NCBI RefSeq assembly: GCF_964355755.1
Contig: NC_092672.1
Location: 8,246,001-8,310,000, forward strand
From: Antedon mediterranea
Taxonomy: Eukaryota > Echinodermata > Crinoidea > Comatulida > Antedonidae
Length of the DNA stretch: 64,000 nucleotides
Direction: 5' to 3'
The notes beneath the pieces were generated by a model. It ran no database searches, was not told where the DNA came from, and worked only from the letters and a program-made list of their open reading frames with translations. Made by a program: the position numbers and the translations under genes. This document shows, piece by piece, positions 34,010-46,796 of the stretch. How positions within the stretch are numbered: position 1 is the first letter of the stretch; each line of letters begins with the position of its first letter.

Positions 34010-37000
34010 TTGTGAGAAAAACGGCGGATTGTTACTGGGATTCACTTGGTGGGATTATACTAGGGTACCTCGTTAGTCGTCCAGTATAGGTTAGAGTTGG
34101 ACCACTGGTCCCGTTTACTCAGCCCTCATCTTTTAAATTTCAGTATAACTCAATTACGATTGTTAATATATAGTGAAATTTGATATTGTAATTGTGAGAA
34201 AACGGCGGATTGTTCCGGGAAGTCACTTGGTGGGATTATACTAGGGTACCTCCTTAGTCGCCCAGTATAAGTTAGAGTAGGACCACTGGTCCCGTTTACT
34301 CAGCCCTCATCTTTTAAATTTGAATGTAACCCAATTACGATTTTTAAAATATAGTGAAATTTGAAACTGTATCTGTGCAAAAACGGCGGATTGTTCCTGG
34401 GCATCACTTGGCGGGATTATACTAGGGTACCTCCTTAGTCGTCCAGTATAAGTTAGAGTGGGACCACTGGTCCCGTTTACTCAGCCCTCATCTTTTAAAT
34501 CTGAGTGTAACTCAATTACGATTTTAATATTGTTAAATTTGAAACTGTATTTGTGAGAAAATGGCGGATTGTTCCTGGCAGTCACTTGGTGGGATTATAC
34601 TAGGGTACCCCCTTAGTCGTCCAGTATAAGTTAGAGTGGGACCACTAGTCCCGTTTACTCAGCCCTCATCTTTAAATATTGAGTGTAACTCAATCAATTT
34701 TTAAAATATAGTTAAATTTGAAACTGTATTTGTGAGAAAATTGCGGATTGTTCCTGGGAGTCACTTGGTGGGATTATACCAGGGTACCTCCTTAGTCGTC
34801 CAGTATAAGTTAGAGTTGGACCACTGGTCCCGTTTACTCAGCCCTCATCTTTAAAATTTGAGTGTAACTCAATTACGATTAATATTTTAAAATATAGTGA
34901 AATTTGATACTGTATTTGTGAGAAAATGGCGGATTGTTCCTGGGAGTCACTTGGTGGGATTATACTAGGGTACCCCCTTAGTCGTCCAGTATAAGTTAGA
35001 GTGGGACCACTGGTCCCGTTTACTCAGCCCTCATCTTTAAAATTTGAGTGTAACTCATTTACGATTTTTAAAATATAGTGAAATTTGAAACTGTATTTGT
35101 GAGAAAACGGCGGATTGTTCCTGGGAGTCACTTGGTGGGATTATACTAGGTACCTCCTTAGTTGTCCAGTATAAGTTAAAGTGGGACCACTGGTCCCGTT
35201 TACTCAGCCCTCATCTTTAACGTTTGAGTGTAACTCAATTACGATTAATATTTTAAAATATAGTGAAATTTGATACTGTATTAGTGAGAAAATGGAGGAT
35301 TGTTCCTGGGAGTCACTTGGTGGGATTATACTAGGGTACCTCCTTAGTTGTCCAGTTTAAGTTAGAGTGGGACCACTGGTCCCGTTTACTCAGCCCTTAT
35401 CTTTAAAATTTGAGTGTAACTCAATTACGATTAATATTTTAAAATATAGTGAAATTTGATACTGTATTTGTGAGAAAATGGCGTATTGTTCCTGGGAGTC
35501 ACTTGGTGGGATTATACTAGGGTACCCCTTTAGTCGTCCAGTGTAAGATAGAATGGGACCACTGGTCTCGTTTACTCAGCCCTCATCTTTAAAATTTGAG
35601 TGTAACTCATTTACGATTTTTAAAATATAGTGAAATTTGAAACTGTATTTGTGAGAAAACGGCGGATTGTTCCTGAGAGTCACATGGTGGGATTATACTA
35701 GGGTACGTCCTTAGTCGTCCAGTAAAAGTTAGAGTGCGACCACTGGTCCCGTTTACTCAGCCCTCATCTTTTAAATTTGAGTGTAACTCAATTACGATAA
35801 CATTTTTTAAATATAGTGAAAATTGATACTATATTTGTGAGATAATGGCGGATTGTTCCTGGGAGTCACTTGGTGGGATTATACTAGGGTACCTCCTTAG
35901 TTGTCCAGTATAAGTTAGAGTGGGACCACTGGTCCCGTTTACTCAGCCCTCATCTTTAACATTTGAGTGTAACTCAATTACGATTAATATTTTAAAATAT
36001 AGTGAAATTTGATACTGTATTAGTGAGAAAATGGCGGATTGTTCCTGGGAGTCACTTGGTGGGATTATACTAGGGTACCTCCTTAGTTGTCCAGTTTAAG
36101 TTAGAGTGGGACCACTGGTCCCGTTTACTCAGCCCTTATCTTTAAAATTTGAGTGTAACTCAATTACGATTAATATTTTAAAATATAGTGAAATTTGATA
36201 CTGTATTTGTGAGAAAATGGCGGATTGTTCCTGGGAGTCACTTGGTGGGATTAAACTAGGGTACCCCCTCAGTCGTCCAGTATAAGTTAGAATGGGACCA
36301 CTGGTCCCGTTTACTCAGCCCTCATCTTTAAAATTTGAGTGTAACTCATTTACGATTTTTAAAATATAGTGAAATTTGAAACTGTATTTGTGAGAAAACG
36401 GCGGATTGTTCCTGAGAGTCACTTGGTGGGATTATACTAGGGTACACACTAAGTTGTCCAGTATAAGTTAGAGTGGTACCACTGGTCCCGTTTACTCAGC
36501 CCTCATCTTTAAAATTTGAGTGTAACTCATTTACGATTTTTAAAATATAGTGAAATTTGATACTGTATTTGTGAGAAAATGGCGGATTGTTCCTGAGAGT
36601 CACTTGGTGGGATTATACTAGGGAAACTCTTTAATCATCCAGTATAAGTTAGAGTGGGACCACTGGTCCCGTTTACTAAGCCCTCATCTTTTAAATTTGA
36701 GTGTAACTCAATTACGATAACATTTTTAAAATATAGTGAAAATTGATACTGTATTTGTGAGAAAATGGCGGATTGTTCCTGGGAGTCACTTGGTGGGATT
36801 ATACTAAGGTACCTCCTTAGTTGTCCAGTATAAGTTAGAGTGGGACCACTGGTCCCGTTTACTCAGCCCTCATCTTTAACGTTTGAGTGTAACTCAATTA
36901 CGATTAATATTTTAAAATATAGTGAAATTTGATACTGTATTTGTGAGAAAATGGCGGATTTTTCCTGAGAGTCACTTGGTAGGATTATACTAGGGTACCC

Positions 37001-40000
37001 CCTTAGTCGTCCAGTATAAGTTAGAGTGGGACCACTGGTCCCGTTTACTCAGCCCTCATCTTTAAAATTTAAGTGTAACTCAATTACGATTAATATTTTA
37101 AAATATAGTGAAATTTGATACTGTATTTGTGAGAAAATGGCGGATTGTTCCTGGGAGTCACTTGGTGGGATTATACTAGGGTACCCCCTTAGTCGTCCAG
37201 TATAAGTTAGAATGGGACCACTGGTCCCGTTTACTCAGCCCTCATCTTTTAAATTTGAGTGTAACTCATTTACGATTTTTAAAATATAGTGAAATTTGAA
37301 ACTGTATTTGTGAGAAAACGGCGGATTGTTCCTGAGAGTCACTTGGTGGGATTATACTAGGGTACACCCTAAGTCGTCCAGTATAAGTTAGAGTGGGACC
37401 ACTGGTCCCGTTTACTCAGCCCTCATCTTTAAAATTTGAGTGTAACTCATTTACGATTTTTAATATATAGTGAAATTTGATACTGTATTTGTGAGAAAAG
37501 GGCGGATTGTTCCTGAGAGTCACTTGGTGGGATTATACTAGGGAAACTCTTTAATCATCCAGTATAAGTTAGAGTGGGACCACTGGTCCCGTTTACTAAG
37601 CCCTCATCTTTTAAATTTGAGTGTAACTCATTTACGATTTTTAAAATATAGTGAAATTTGAAACTGTATTTGTGAGAAAATGGCGGATTGTTCCTGGGAG
37701 TCACTTGGTGGGATTATACTAGGGTACCCCCTTAGTTGTCTAGTATAAGTTAGAATGGGACCGCTGGTCCCGTTTACTCAGCCCTCTTCTTTAAAATTTG
37801 AGTGTAACTCATTTACGATTTTTAAAATATAGTGAAATTTGATACTGTTATTGTAAGAAAACGGCGGATTGTTCCTGAGAGTCACTTGGTGGGATTATAC
37901 TAGGGTACCTCCTTAGTCGTACAGTAAAAGTTAGAGTGGGACCACTGGTACCGTTTACTCAGCCCTCATCTTTTAAATTTGAGTGTAACTCATTTACGAT
38001 TTTAAAAATATAGTGAAATTTGATACTGTATTTGTGAGAAAATGGCGGATTGTTCCTAGGAGTCACTTGGTGTGATTATACAAGGGTACCTCCTTAGTTG
38101 TCCAGTATAAGTTAGAGTGGGACCACTGGTCCCGTTTACTCAGCCCTCATCTTTAAAATTTGAGTGTAACTCATTTACGATTTTTAAAATATAGTGAAAT
38201 TTGATACTGTATTTGTGAGAAAACGGCGGATTGTTCATGAGAGTCACTTGGTGGGATTATACTAGGGTACCCCCTTAGTCGTCCAGTATAAGTTAGAGTG
38301 GGTCCACTGGTCCCGTTTACTCAGCCATCATCTTTCAAATGTCAGTGTAACTCATTTACGATTTTTAAAATATAGTGAAATTTGATACTGTATTTGTGAG
38401 AAAACGGCGGATTGTTCCTGAGAGTCACTTGGTGGGATTATACTAGGGTGCCTCCTTAGTCGTCCAGTATAAGTTAGAGTGGGACCACTTGTCCCGTTTA
38501 CTCAGCCCTCATCTTTAAAATTTGAGTGTAACTCAATTACGATTAATATTTTAAAATATAGTGAAATTTGATACTGTATTTGTGAGAAAATGGCGGATTG
38601 TTCCTGGGAGTCACTTGGTGGGATTATACTAGGGTACCCCCTTAGTCGTCCAGTATAAGGTAGAATGGCACCACTGGTCCCGTTTACTCAGCCCTCATCT
38701 TTAAAATTTGAGTGTAACTTATTTACGATTTTTAAAATATAGTGAAATTTGAAACTGTATTTTTGAGAAAACGGCGGATTGTTCCTGAGACTCACTTGGT
38801 GGGATTATACTAGGGTACACCCTAAGTTGTCCAGTATAAGTTAGAGTGGGACCACTGGTCCCGTTTACTCAGCCCTCATCTTTAAAATTTGAGTGTAACT
38901 CATTTACGATTTTTAAAATATAGTGAAATTTGATACTGTATTTGTGAGAAAACGGCGGATTGTTCATGAGAGTCACTTGGTGGGATTATACTAGGGTACC
39001 CCCTTAGTCGTCCAGTATAAGTTAGAGTGGGTCCACTGGTCCCGTTTACTCAGCCATCATCTTTCAAATGTCAGTGTAACTCATTTACGATTTTTAAAAT
39101 ATAGTGAAATTTGATACTGTATTTGTGAGAAAACGGCGGATTGTTCCTGAGAGTCACTTGGTGGGATTATACTAGGGTGCCTCCTTAGTCGTCCAGTATA
39201 AGTTAGAGTGGGACCACTTGTCCCGTTTACTCAGCCCTCATCTTTAAAATTTGAGTGTAACTCAATTACGATTAATATTTTAAAATATAGTGAAATTTGA
39301 TACTGTATTTGTGAGAAAATGGCGGATTGTTCCTGGGAGTCACTTGGTGGGATTATACTAGGGTACCCCCTTAGTCGTCCAGTATAAGGTAGAATGGCAC
39401 CACTGGTCCCGTTTACTCAGCCCTCATCTTTAAAATTTGAGTGTAACTTATTTACGATTTTTAAAATATAGTGAAATTTGATACTGTATTTGTGAGAAAA
39501 GGGCGGATTGTTCCTGAGAGTCACTTGGTGGGATTATACTAGGGAAACTCTTTAATCATCCAGTATAAGTTAGAGTGGGACCACTGGTCCCGTTTACTAA
39601 GCCCTCATCTTTTAAATTTGAGTGTAACTCAATTACGATAACATTTTTAAAATATAGTGAAAATTGATACTGTATTTGTGAGAAAATGGCGGATTGTTCC
39701 TGGGAGTCACTTGGTGGGATTATACTAAGGTACCTCCTTAGTTGTCCAGTATAAGTTAGAGTGGGACCACTGGTCCCGTTTACTCAGCCCTCATCTTTAA
39801 CGTTTGAGTGTAACTCAATTACGATTAATATTTTAAAATATAGTGAAATTTGATACTGTATTTGTGATAAAATGGCGGATTGTTCCTGGGAGTCACTTGG
39901 TAGGATTATACTAGGGTACCCCCTTAGTCGTCCAGTATAAGTTAGAGTGGGACCACTTGTCCCGTTTACTCAGCCCTCATCTTAAAAATTTAAGTGTAAC

Positions 40001-43000
40001 TCAATTACGATTAATATTTTAAAATATAGTGAAATTTGATACTGTATTTGTGAGAAAATGGCGGATTGTTCCTGGGATTCACTTGGTGGGATTATACTAG
40101 GGTACACCCTTAGTCGTCCAGTATAAGTTAGAATGGGACCACTGGTCCCGTTTACTCAGCCCTCATCTTTAAAATTTAAGTGTAACTCATTTACGATTTT
40201 TAAAATATAGTGAAATTTGAAACTGTATTTGTGAGAAAACGGCGGATTGTTCCTGAGAGTCACTTGGTGGGATTATACTAGGGTACACCCTAAGTCGTCC
40301 AGTATAAGTTAGAGTGGGACCACTGGTTCCGTTTACTCAGCCCTCATCTTTAAAATTTGAGTGTAACTCATTTACGATTTTTAAAATATAGTGAAATTTG
40401 ATACTGTATTTGTGAGAAAAGGGCGGATTGTTCCTGAGAGTCACATGGTGGGATTATACTAGGGAAACTCTTTAATCATCCAGTATAAGTTAGAGTGGGA
40501 CCACTGGTTCCGTTTACTAAGCCCTCATCTTTTAAATTTGAGTGTAACTCAATTACGATAACATTTTTAAAATATAGTGAAAATTGATACTGTATTTGTG
40601 AGAAAATGGCGGATTGTTCCTGGGAGTCACTTGGTGGGATTATACTAAGGTACCTCCTTAGTTGTCCAGTATAAGTTAGAGTGGGACCACTGGTCCCGTT
40701 TACTCAGCCCTCATCTTTACCGTTTGAGTGTAACTCAATTACGATTAATATTTTAAAATATAGTGAAATTTGATACTGTATTTGTGAGAAAATGGCGGAT
40801 TGTTCCTGGGAGTCACTTGGTAGGATTATACTAGGGTACCCCCTTAGTCGTCCAGTATAAGTTAGAGTGAGACCACTGGTCCCGTTTACTCAGCCCTCAT
40901 CTTTAAAATTTGAGTGTAACTCATTTACGATTTTTAAAATATAGTGAAATTTGAAACTGTATTTGTGAGAAAACGGCGGATTGTTCCTGAGAGTCACTTG
41001 GTGGGATTATACTAGGGTACACCCTAAGTCGTCCAGTATAAGTTAGAGTGGGACCACTGGTCCCGTTTACTCAGCCCTCATCTTTAAAATTTGAGTGTAA
41101 CTCATTTACGATTTTTAAAATATAGTGAAATTTGATACTGTATTTGTGAGAAAAGGGCGGATTGTTCCTGAGAGTCGCATGGTGGGATTATACTAGGGAA
41201 ACTCTTTAATCATCCAGTATAAGTTAGAGTGGGACCACTGGTCCCGTTTACTAAGCCCTCATCTTTTAAATTTGAGTGTAACTCAATTACGATAACATTT
41301 TTAAAATATAGTAAAAATTGATACTGTATTTGTGAGAAAATGGCGGATTGTTCCTGGGAGTCACTTGGTGGGATTATACTAAGGTACCTCCTTAGTTGTC
41401 CAGTATAAGTTAGAGTGGGACCACTGGTCCCGTTTACTCAGCCCTCATCTTTAACGTTTGAGTGTAACTCAATTACGATTAATATTTTAAAATATAGTGA
41501 AATTTGATACTGTATTTGTGAGAAAATGGCGGATTGTTCCTGGGAGTCACTTGGTAGGATTATACTAGTGTACCCCCTTAGTCGTCCAGTATAAGTTAGA
41601 GTGAGACCACTGGTCCCGTTTACTCAGCCCTCATCTTTAAATTTTGAGTGTAACTCATTTACGATTTTTAAAATATAGTGAAATTTGAAACTGTATTTGT
41701 GAGAAAACGGCGGATTGTTCCTGAGAGTCACTTGGTGGGATTATACTAGGGTACACCCTAAGTCGTCCAGTATAAGTTAGAGTGGGACCACTCGTCCCGT
41801 TTACTCAGCCCTCATCTTTAAAATTTGAGTGTAACTCATTTACGATTTTTAAAAAATAGTGAAATTTGATACTGTATTTGTGAGAAAACGGCGGATTGTT
41901 CCTGAGAGTAACTTGGTGGGATTATACTAGGGAACCTCTTTAATCATCCAGTATAAGTTAGAGTGGGACCACTGGTCCCGTTTACTCAGCCCTCATCTTT
42001 AAAATTTGAGTGTAACTCATTTACGATTTTTAAAATAAAGTGAAATTTGAAACTGTATTTGTGAGAAAACGGCGGATTGTTCCTGGAAGTCACTTGGTGG
42101 GATTATACTAGGGTACCTCCTTAGTTGTCCAGTATAAGTTAGAGTGGGACCACTGGTCCCATTTACTCAGCCCTCATCTTTAACGTTTGAGTGTAACTCA
42201 ATTACGATTAATATTTTAAAATATAGTGAAATTTGATACTGTATTTGTGAGAAAATGGCGGATTGTTCCTGGGAGTCACTTGGTGGGATTATACTAGGGC
42301 ACCCCCTTAGTTGTCCAGTATAAGTTAGAATGGGACCACTGGTCCCGTTTACTCAGCCCTCTTCTTTAAATTTTGAGTGTAACTCATTTACGATTTTTAA
42401 AATATAGTGAAATTTGAAACTGTATTTGTGAGAAAATGGCGGATTGTTCCTGGGAGTCACTTGGTGGGATTATACTAGGGTACCCCCTTAGATGTCCAGT
42501 ATAAGTTAGAATGGGACCACTGGTCCCGTTTACTCAGCCCTCTTCTTTAAAATTTGAGTGTAACTCATTTACGATTTTTAAAATATAGTGAAATTTGAAA
42601 CTGTATTTGTGAGAAAACGGCGGATTGTTCCTGGGAGTCACATGGTGGGATTATACTAGGGTACATCCTTAGTCGTCCAGTATAAGTTAGAGTGGGACCA
42701 CTGGTCCCGTTTACTAAGCCCTCATCTTTTAAATTTGAGCGTAACTCAATTACGATAACATTTTTAAAATATAGTGAAAATTGATACTGTATTTGTGAGA
42801 AAATGGCGGATTGTTCCTGGGAGTCACTTGGTGTGATTATACTAAGGTACCTCCTTAGTTGTCCAGTATAAGTTAGAGTGGGACCACTGGTCCCGTTTAC
42901 TCAGCCCTCATCTTTAACCTTTGAGTGTAACTCAATTACGATTAATATTTTAAAATATAGTGAAATTTGATACTGTATTTGTGAGAAAATGGCGGATTGT

Positions 43001-43860
43001 TCCTGGGAGTCACTTGGTAGGATTATACTAGGGTACCCCCTTAGTCGTCCAGTATAAGTTAGAGTGGGACCACTGGTCCCGTTTACTCAGCCCTCATCTT
43101 TAAAATTTGAGTGTAACTCATTTACGATTTTTAAAATATAGTGAAATTTGAAACTGTATTTGTGAGAAAACGGCGGATTGTTCCTGAGAGTCACTTGGTG
43201 GGATTATACTAGGGTACACCCTAAGTTGTCCAGTATAAGTTAGAGTGGGACCACTGGTCCCGTTTACTCAGCCCTCATCTTTAAAATTTGAGTGTAACTC
43301 ATTTACGATTTTTAAAAAATAGTAAAATTTGATACTGTATTTGTGAGAAAACGGCGGATTGTTCCCGAGAGTCACTTGGTGGGATTATACTAGGGAACCT
43401 CTTTAATCATCCAGTATAAGTTAGAGTGGGACCACTGGTCCCGTTTACTCAGCCCTCATCTTTAAAATTTGAGTGTAACTCAATTACGATAAAAATTTTT
43501 AAATATAGTGAAAATTGATACTGTATTTGTGAGAAAATGGCGGATTGTTCCTGGGAGTCACTTGGTGGGATTATACTAGGGTACCTCCTTAGTTGTCCAG
43601 TATAAGTTAGAGTGGGACCACTGGTCCCGTTTACTCAGCCCTCATCTTTTAAATTTGAGTGTAACTCAATTACAATTTTTAAAATATAGTTAAATTTGAA
43701 ACTGTATTTGTGAGAAAACGGCGGATTGTTCCTGGGAGTTAATTGGTGGGATTATACTAGGGTACCTCCTTAGTTGTCCAGTATAAGTTAGAGTAGGACC
43801 ACTGGTCCGTTTACTTAGGCCTCATCTAAAATTTGAGTGGCTCAATTATGATTTTTTAAT
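34010..43860 (+). repeat. ~180-bp satellite array, left arm of giant element
   Basis: Units of about 178 or 186 bases, roughly 54 copies by length. Each runs GTGAGAAAATGGCGGATTGT, TCACTTGGTGGGATTATACT, AGTCGTCCAGTATAAGTTAG, GGGACCACTGGTCCC, TTTACTCAGCCCTCATC, GAGTGTAACTCA. The two length classes differ by an AATATT-containing insertion in the AT-rich part. Higher-order structure is present: blocks near 38231 and 38960 are about 729 bases apart and nearly identical, and a GAAAAGGGCGG/GGGAAACTCTTTAATC variant recurs at 37500, 39501, 40421 and 41155. No coding capacity. Confidence 0.97.
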
Positions 43861-44639
43861 ATAGTTATATAGCACAGTGAAGTTTTTTTTAAATTAAATA
43901 TATTGTTAATCGCAAAAGAATGAATAATTTCTTGGTAATCTAGCATTTTTTGTATACAAGGATCATATAAAATACGTTCCCGGTTATACGCTTAACACGC
44001 TGTGTTTTTTAACACATTTACGGCCGCTATCTTGTTGGATCCCCCTCCTTTTGGAATCACCTTTGAGTCTGAAGTACCCCCTCTAGCCTTCGGCTTATTA
44101 CATCTCTCTGGATGCCACAGATTGTACATTAGGCGGCACCAGATAGATAACTTTGTGAGGCCAGTTTTTACTTTATTTACATAAATTATTCCATTTTCCA
44201 TGAAACAACCCTTATGATTAAAAACAGATACTTCGAGCCGGACCGCAAAATTTAAACCATTTTAAATCAAAATAGAAGGCGTTATACCTATGTTTTTCCA
44301 GAGCCATATATAGCAATATTTTAAGTCAATATGAATATGATTATGAACTGTTTACGTCGTTTTTTTTTTATCTTTTCAGAACCTTCGTATAGAAAGTGAC
44401 CGAATAACATAATGCAGTGCTGCAATACGTTGTTCGTTGGTTAATACACTTGCAATACTAAGCCTGCTTGTTGGTTCGATGGGAAAATAACTATTAGCGA
44501 AAAATAATAATTAGAATGGACACCGTAAACTGAAGTTTCTATCGAAACGATTTGTAGGCCTACAATATGTTATATTATACGTATACTTGTTAAATAAAAG
44601 TTGTATAAAAGAGTCTATTTTGTAAAATGACGTAATATT

Positions 44640-45010
44640 TTGAAATTCTATGTAATTGTATAAATAAGAGTATCTTATAAAAATATCGATAAATGTTTTA
44701 TAGGTTTTTAATAGAATTTCTAAAGAGTTTTCAACACTTTTAGAAACTTTATATATAAGAAATTATATCAAAAGTCTATAAATTCTTTAGAAATATCTAA
44801 AGATATATCTATAAAATTTCTATAAACTTCTATAATTCTATACACAATCTATAACAGCTCTATTGAAAAGTCTATCGGAATTTTATAGAATATATATAGA
44901 AGATATAATAACTGTATATAAAAAGCTTTAGAAACTCTAAAAAAATTCTAAAGATATTAAATATATATAATTTGTGTATATATAGAATATTTATATAGAA
45001 ATTCTATACA
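44640..45010. repeat. AT-rich degenerate simple repeat
   Basis: Many imperfect TCTATAAATT / ATAGAAATTC units in both orientations, able to fold extensively. Confidence 0.6.
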
Positions 45011-45511
45011 CATTTTTTATTTACGGCTAATATCGGACGTTTAAGAGATGGAAAGGAACAAATTTTGGCTTGGATGTGTGATACAGTATAGGTAAAGCCA
45101 GGGAGAAATAACTGTCAGATTTATGTTTATTAGTAGGTAGCAGAAACAAATCTACAGTTTAGACCTTCAAAACATTCATTATTGTCTGAAATCCAATAAT
45201 TGTTTTTTGTTCATCTACTAGCAAAAGACACCTGCCCCAGTGTGGGAGTTGCTTCATAGGGACCATGGTTGCAGTGATTTAATCATAGGTTAAATCCTTC
45301 ACAGAAGAATTCTGTAAATGTATTCATTATATCTCCGAAACCCATCTCAGCTCCTCCTCCCAACCAACATCCACAGACCCTCCTTGAGACAGTTCAAATG
45401 TAATCAATTATAAATCAGAGTAATTTGATATATCATTACCTCTAAATTCCATTATCTCCTAATATATTAGAACTTTTCCCTCCCCCTTCCCACCTGAAAT
45501 GAAACCTTCCT

Positions 45512-45625
45512 TCCTGCGAGTTACAAGAATCTGCGAGTTACAAAACAGATCTGCGAGTTACAAAACAGATATGCGGCAAAATCTGCGAGTTACAACAAAT
45601 CTGTGAGTTACAAAACAAATCTCAC
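45512..45625. repeat. ~19-bp tandem repeat
   Basis: About five units of CTGCGAGTTACAAAACAGAT, with diverged ends. Confidence 0.8.
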
Positions 45626-46507
45626 TCTGTTCATATATGAGATATAAGAAATAAAGAAATTCTCTGCAAACAGTAATAAATCAAAAGTAATTAAGGTGAA
45701 TGGCCTGGTGAGACCAGATTCGACTCCACTAACTACATAGTAATACTGTCCAGACCACACAACATTTCAGCAACTTTTGCCATTAAAATATTAATTTATA
45801 GCTCATATCTACTAGTAGCAGGGTTTTGAAATAGTGGTTACCCTGACTTACCATATAGGACCTAAATATTGTAAAATGAGGTGCTGAAATGAACCTAATG
45901 TCCTATGTTTTGCATTTGAAGGGAAAATGGCTGACAGAACAATATTTTCTAAGTCCAAAATATCTCAACATTTTCTACTGTTGTTACTGTAGGTTAGTGG
46001 TTAAATGTTGTTATGTTACTGGTTAATTAAGTTTTTTACGTTAGTGGTTTAATCAATTAATTAATTAATTAAATTTTTTTAAATGCAAGTCATTCAAAAT
46101 ATAAAAAGTACATTAATTATATTAAAATAAGCAAGTCATCTTATATTTGTTTATAATAATATCCTGGATGTATATAGCGCCTAAGCGCTGTTATAAACTA
46201 ATACGAAAAAAGGGAATTCCAACCATGCCAAAAAAAAAACCAAACCGAAGGGGGATACGCCTTCGTCGCTAACCAGGGATCGGTCGAATTGAATCCCGGT
46301 CAGCACCAGGTGTGTCTCGGTCAACCCGGACTCAGGCGCCTCTTGCCCTACTTAAACTAGATCTAAAACAATCTAGGTGGCATGGTAAAGGAGAAAAAAG
46401 GGGATTAATATGCAAGTAAGTCTTAAGAAGCCCCTAAAAAGAGTCACCGACTGTGCATCTTTAATGTTTGACAGCCTTGACTGAAAAATCCATCATTATG
46501 GTTTGCG

Positions 46508-46577
46508 CCGAATACCTTTTTGTTACAAGTTGCTACAAGTTCTAACAAGTCGTTACAAGTTTTTACACGTTCTTACA
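46508..46577. repeat. ~9-bp TACAAGTTN tandem repeat
   Basis: Six to seven diverged TTACAAGTT units immediately upstream of the putative TATA box of the transposase gene. Confidence 0.65.
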
Positions 46578-46596
46578 TTTTGCAGATGTAAAAAGG

Positions 46597-46602
46597 TATA
46601 AA
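46597..46602 (+). promoter_or_regulatory. Candidate TATA box of the transposase gene
   Basis: GGTATAAAGTCTGCAG, 200 bases before the inferred ATG at 46797. Motif and position only. Confidence 0.35.
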
Positions 46603-46796
46603 GTCTGCAGTGTGCAGCAGATATGCTTCATTAGGAATTTTGCTTGCAACGAGATCAGTTAACGATAAGTGCCCTGTTAAAATTAATTTTCACCACTTTA
46701 AAATTCCGCTTTTGTGTATTTTCGTTCGTCTACATCGTTTACCATTACACAGTATAACATATTTGATGGTTTAAAAATCTTAAGGACTGTTGTGAG

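Larger units (their letters stand above)
43861..46500. other. Core spacer, left of the transposase promoter
   Basis: No gene recognised. It contains an AT-rich degenerate TCTATAA/TATAGAA tract at 44640-45010, a tandem repeat at 45512-45625, and a GC-richer interspersed fragment at 46165-46400 (TATAGCGCCTAAGCGCTG, CCGGTCAGCACCAGG) of unknown family. Confidence 0.5.

Noticed and set aside
34010-43860. CRISPR-like array
   Set aside because: Units are contiguous ~180-bp satellite copies without unique spacers, in an animal genome with introns.
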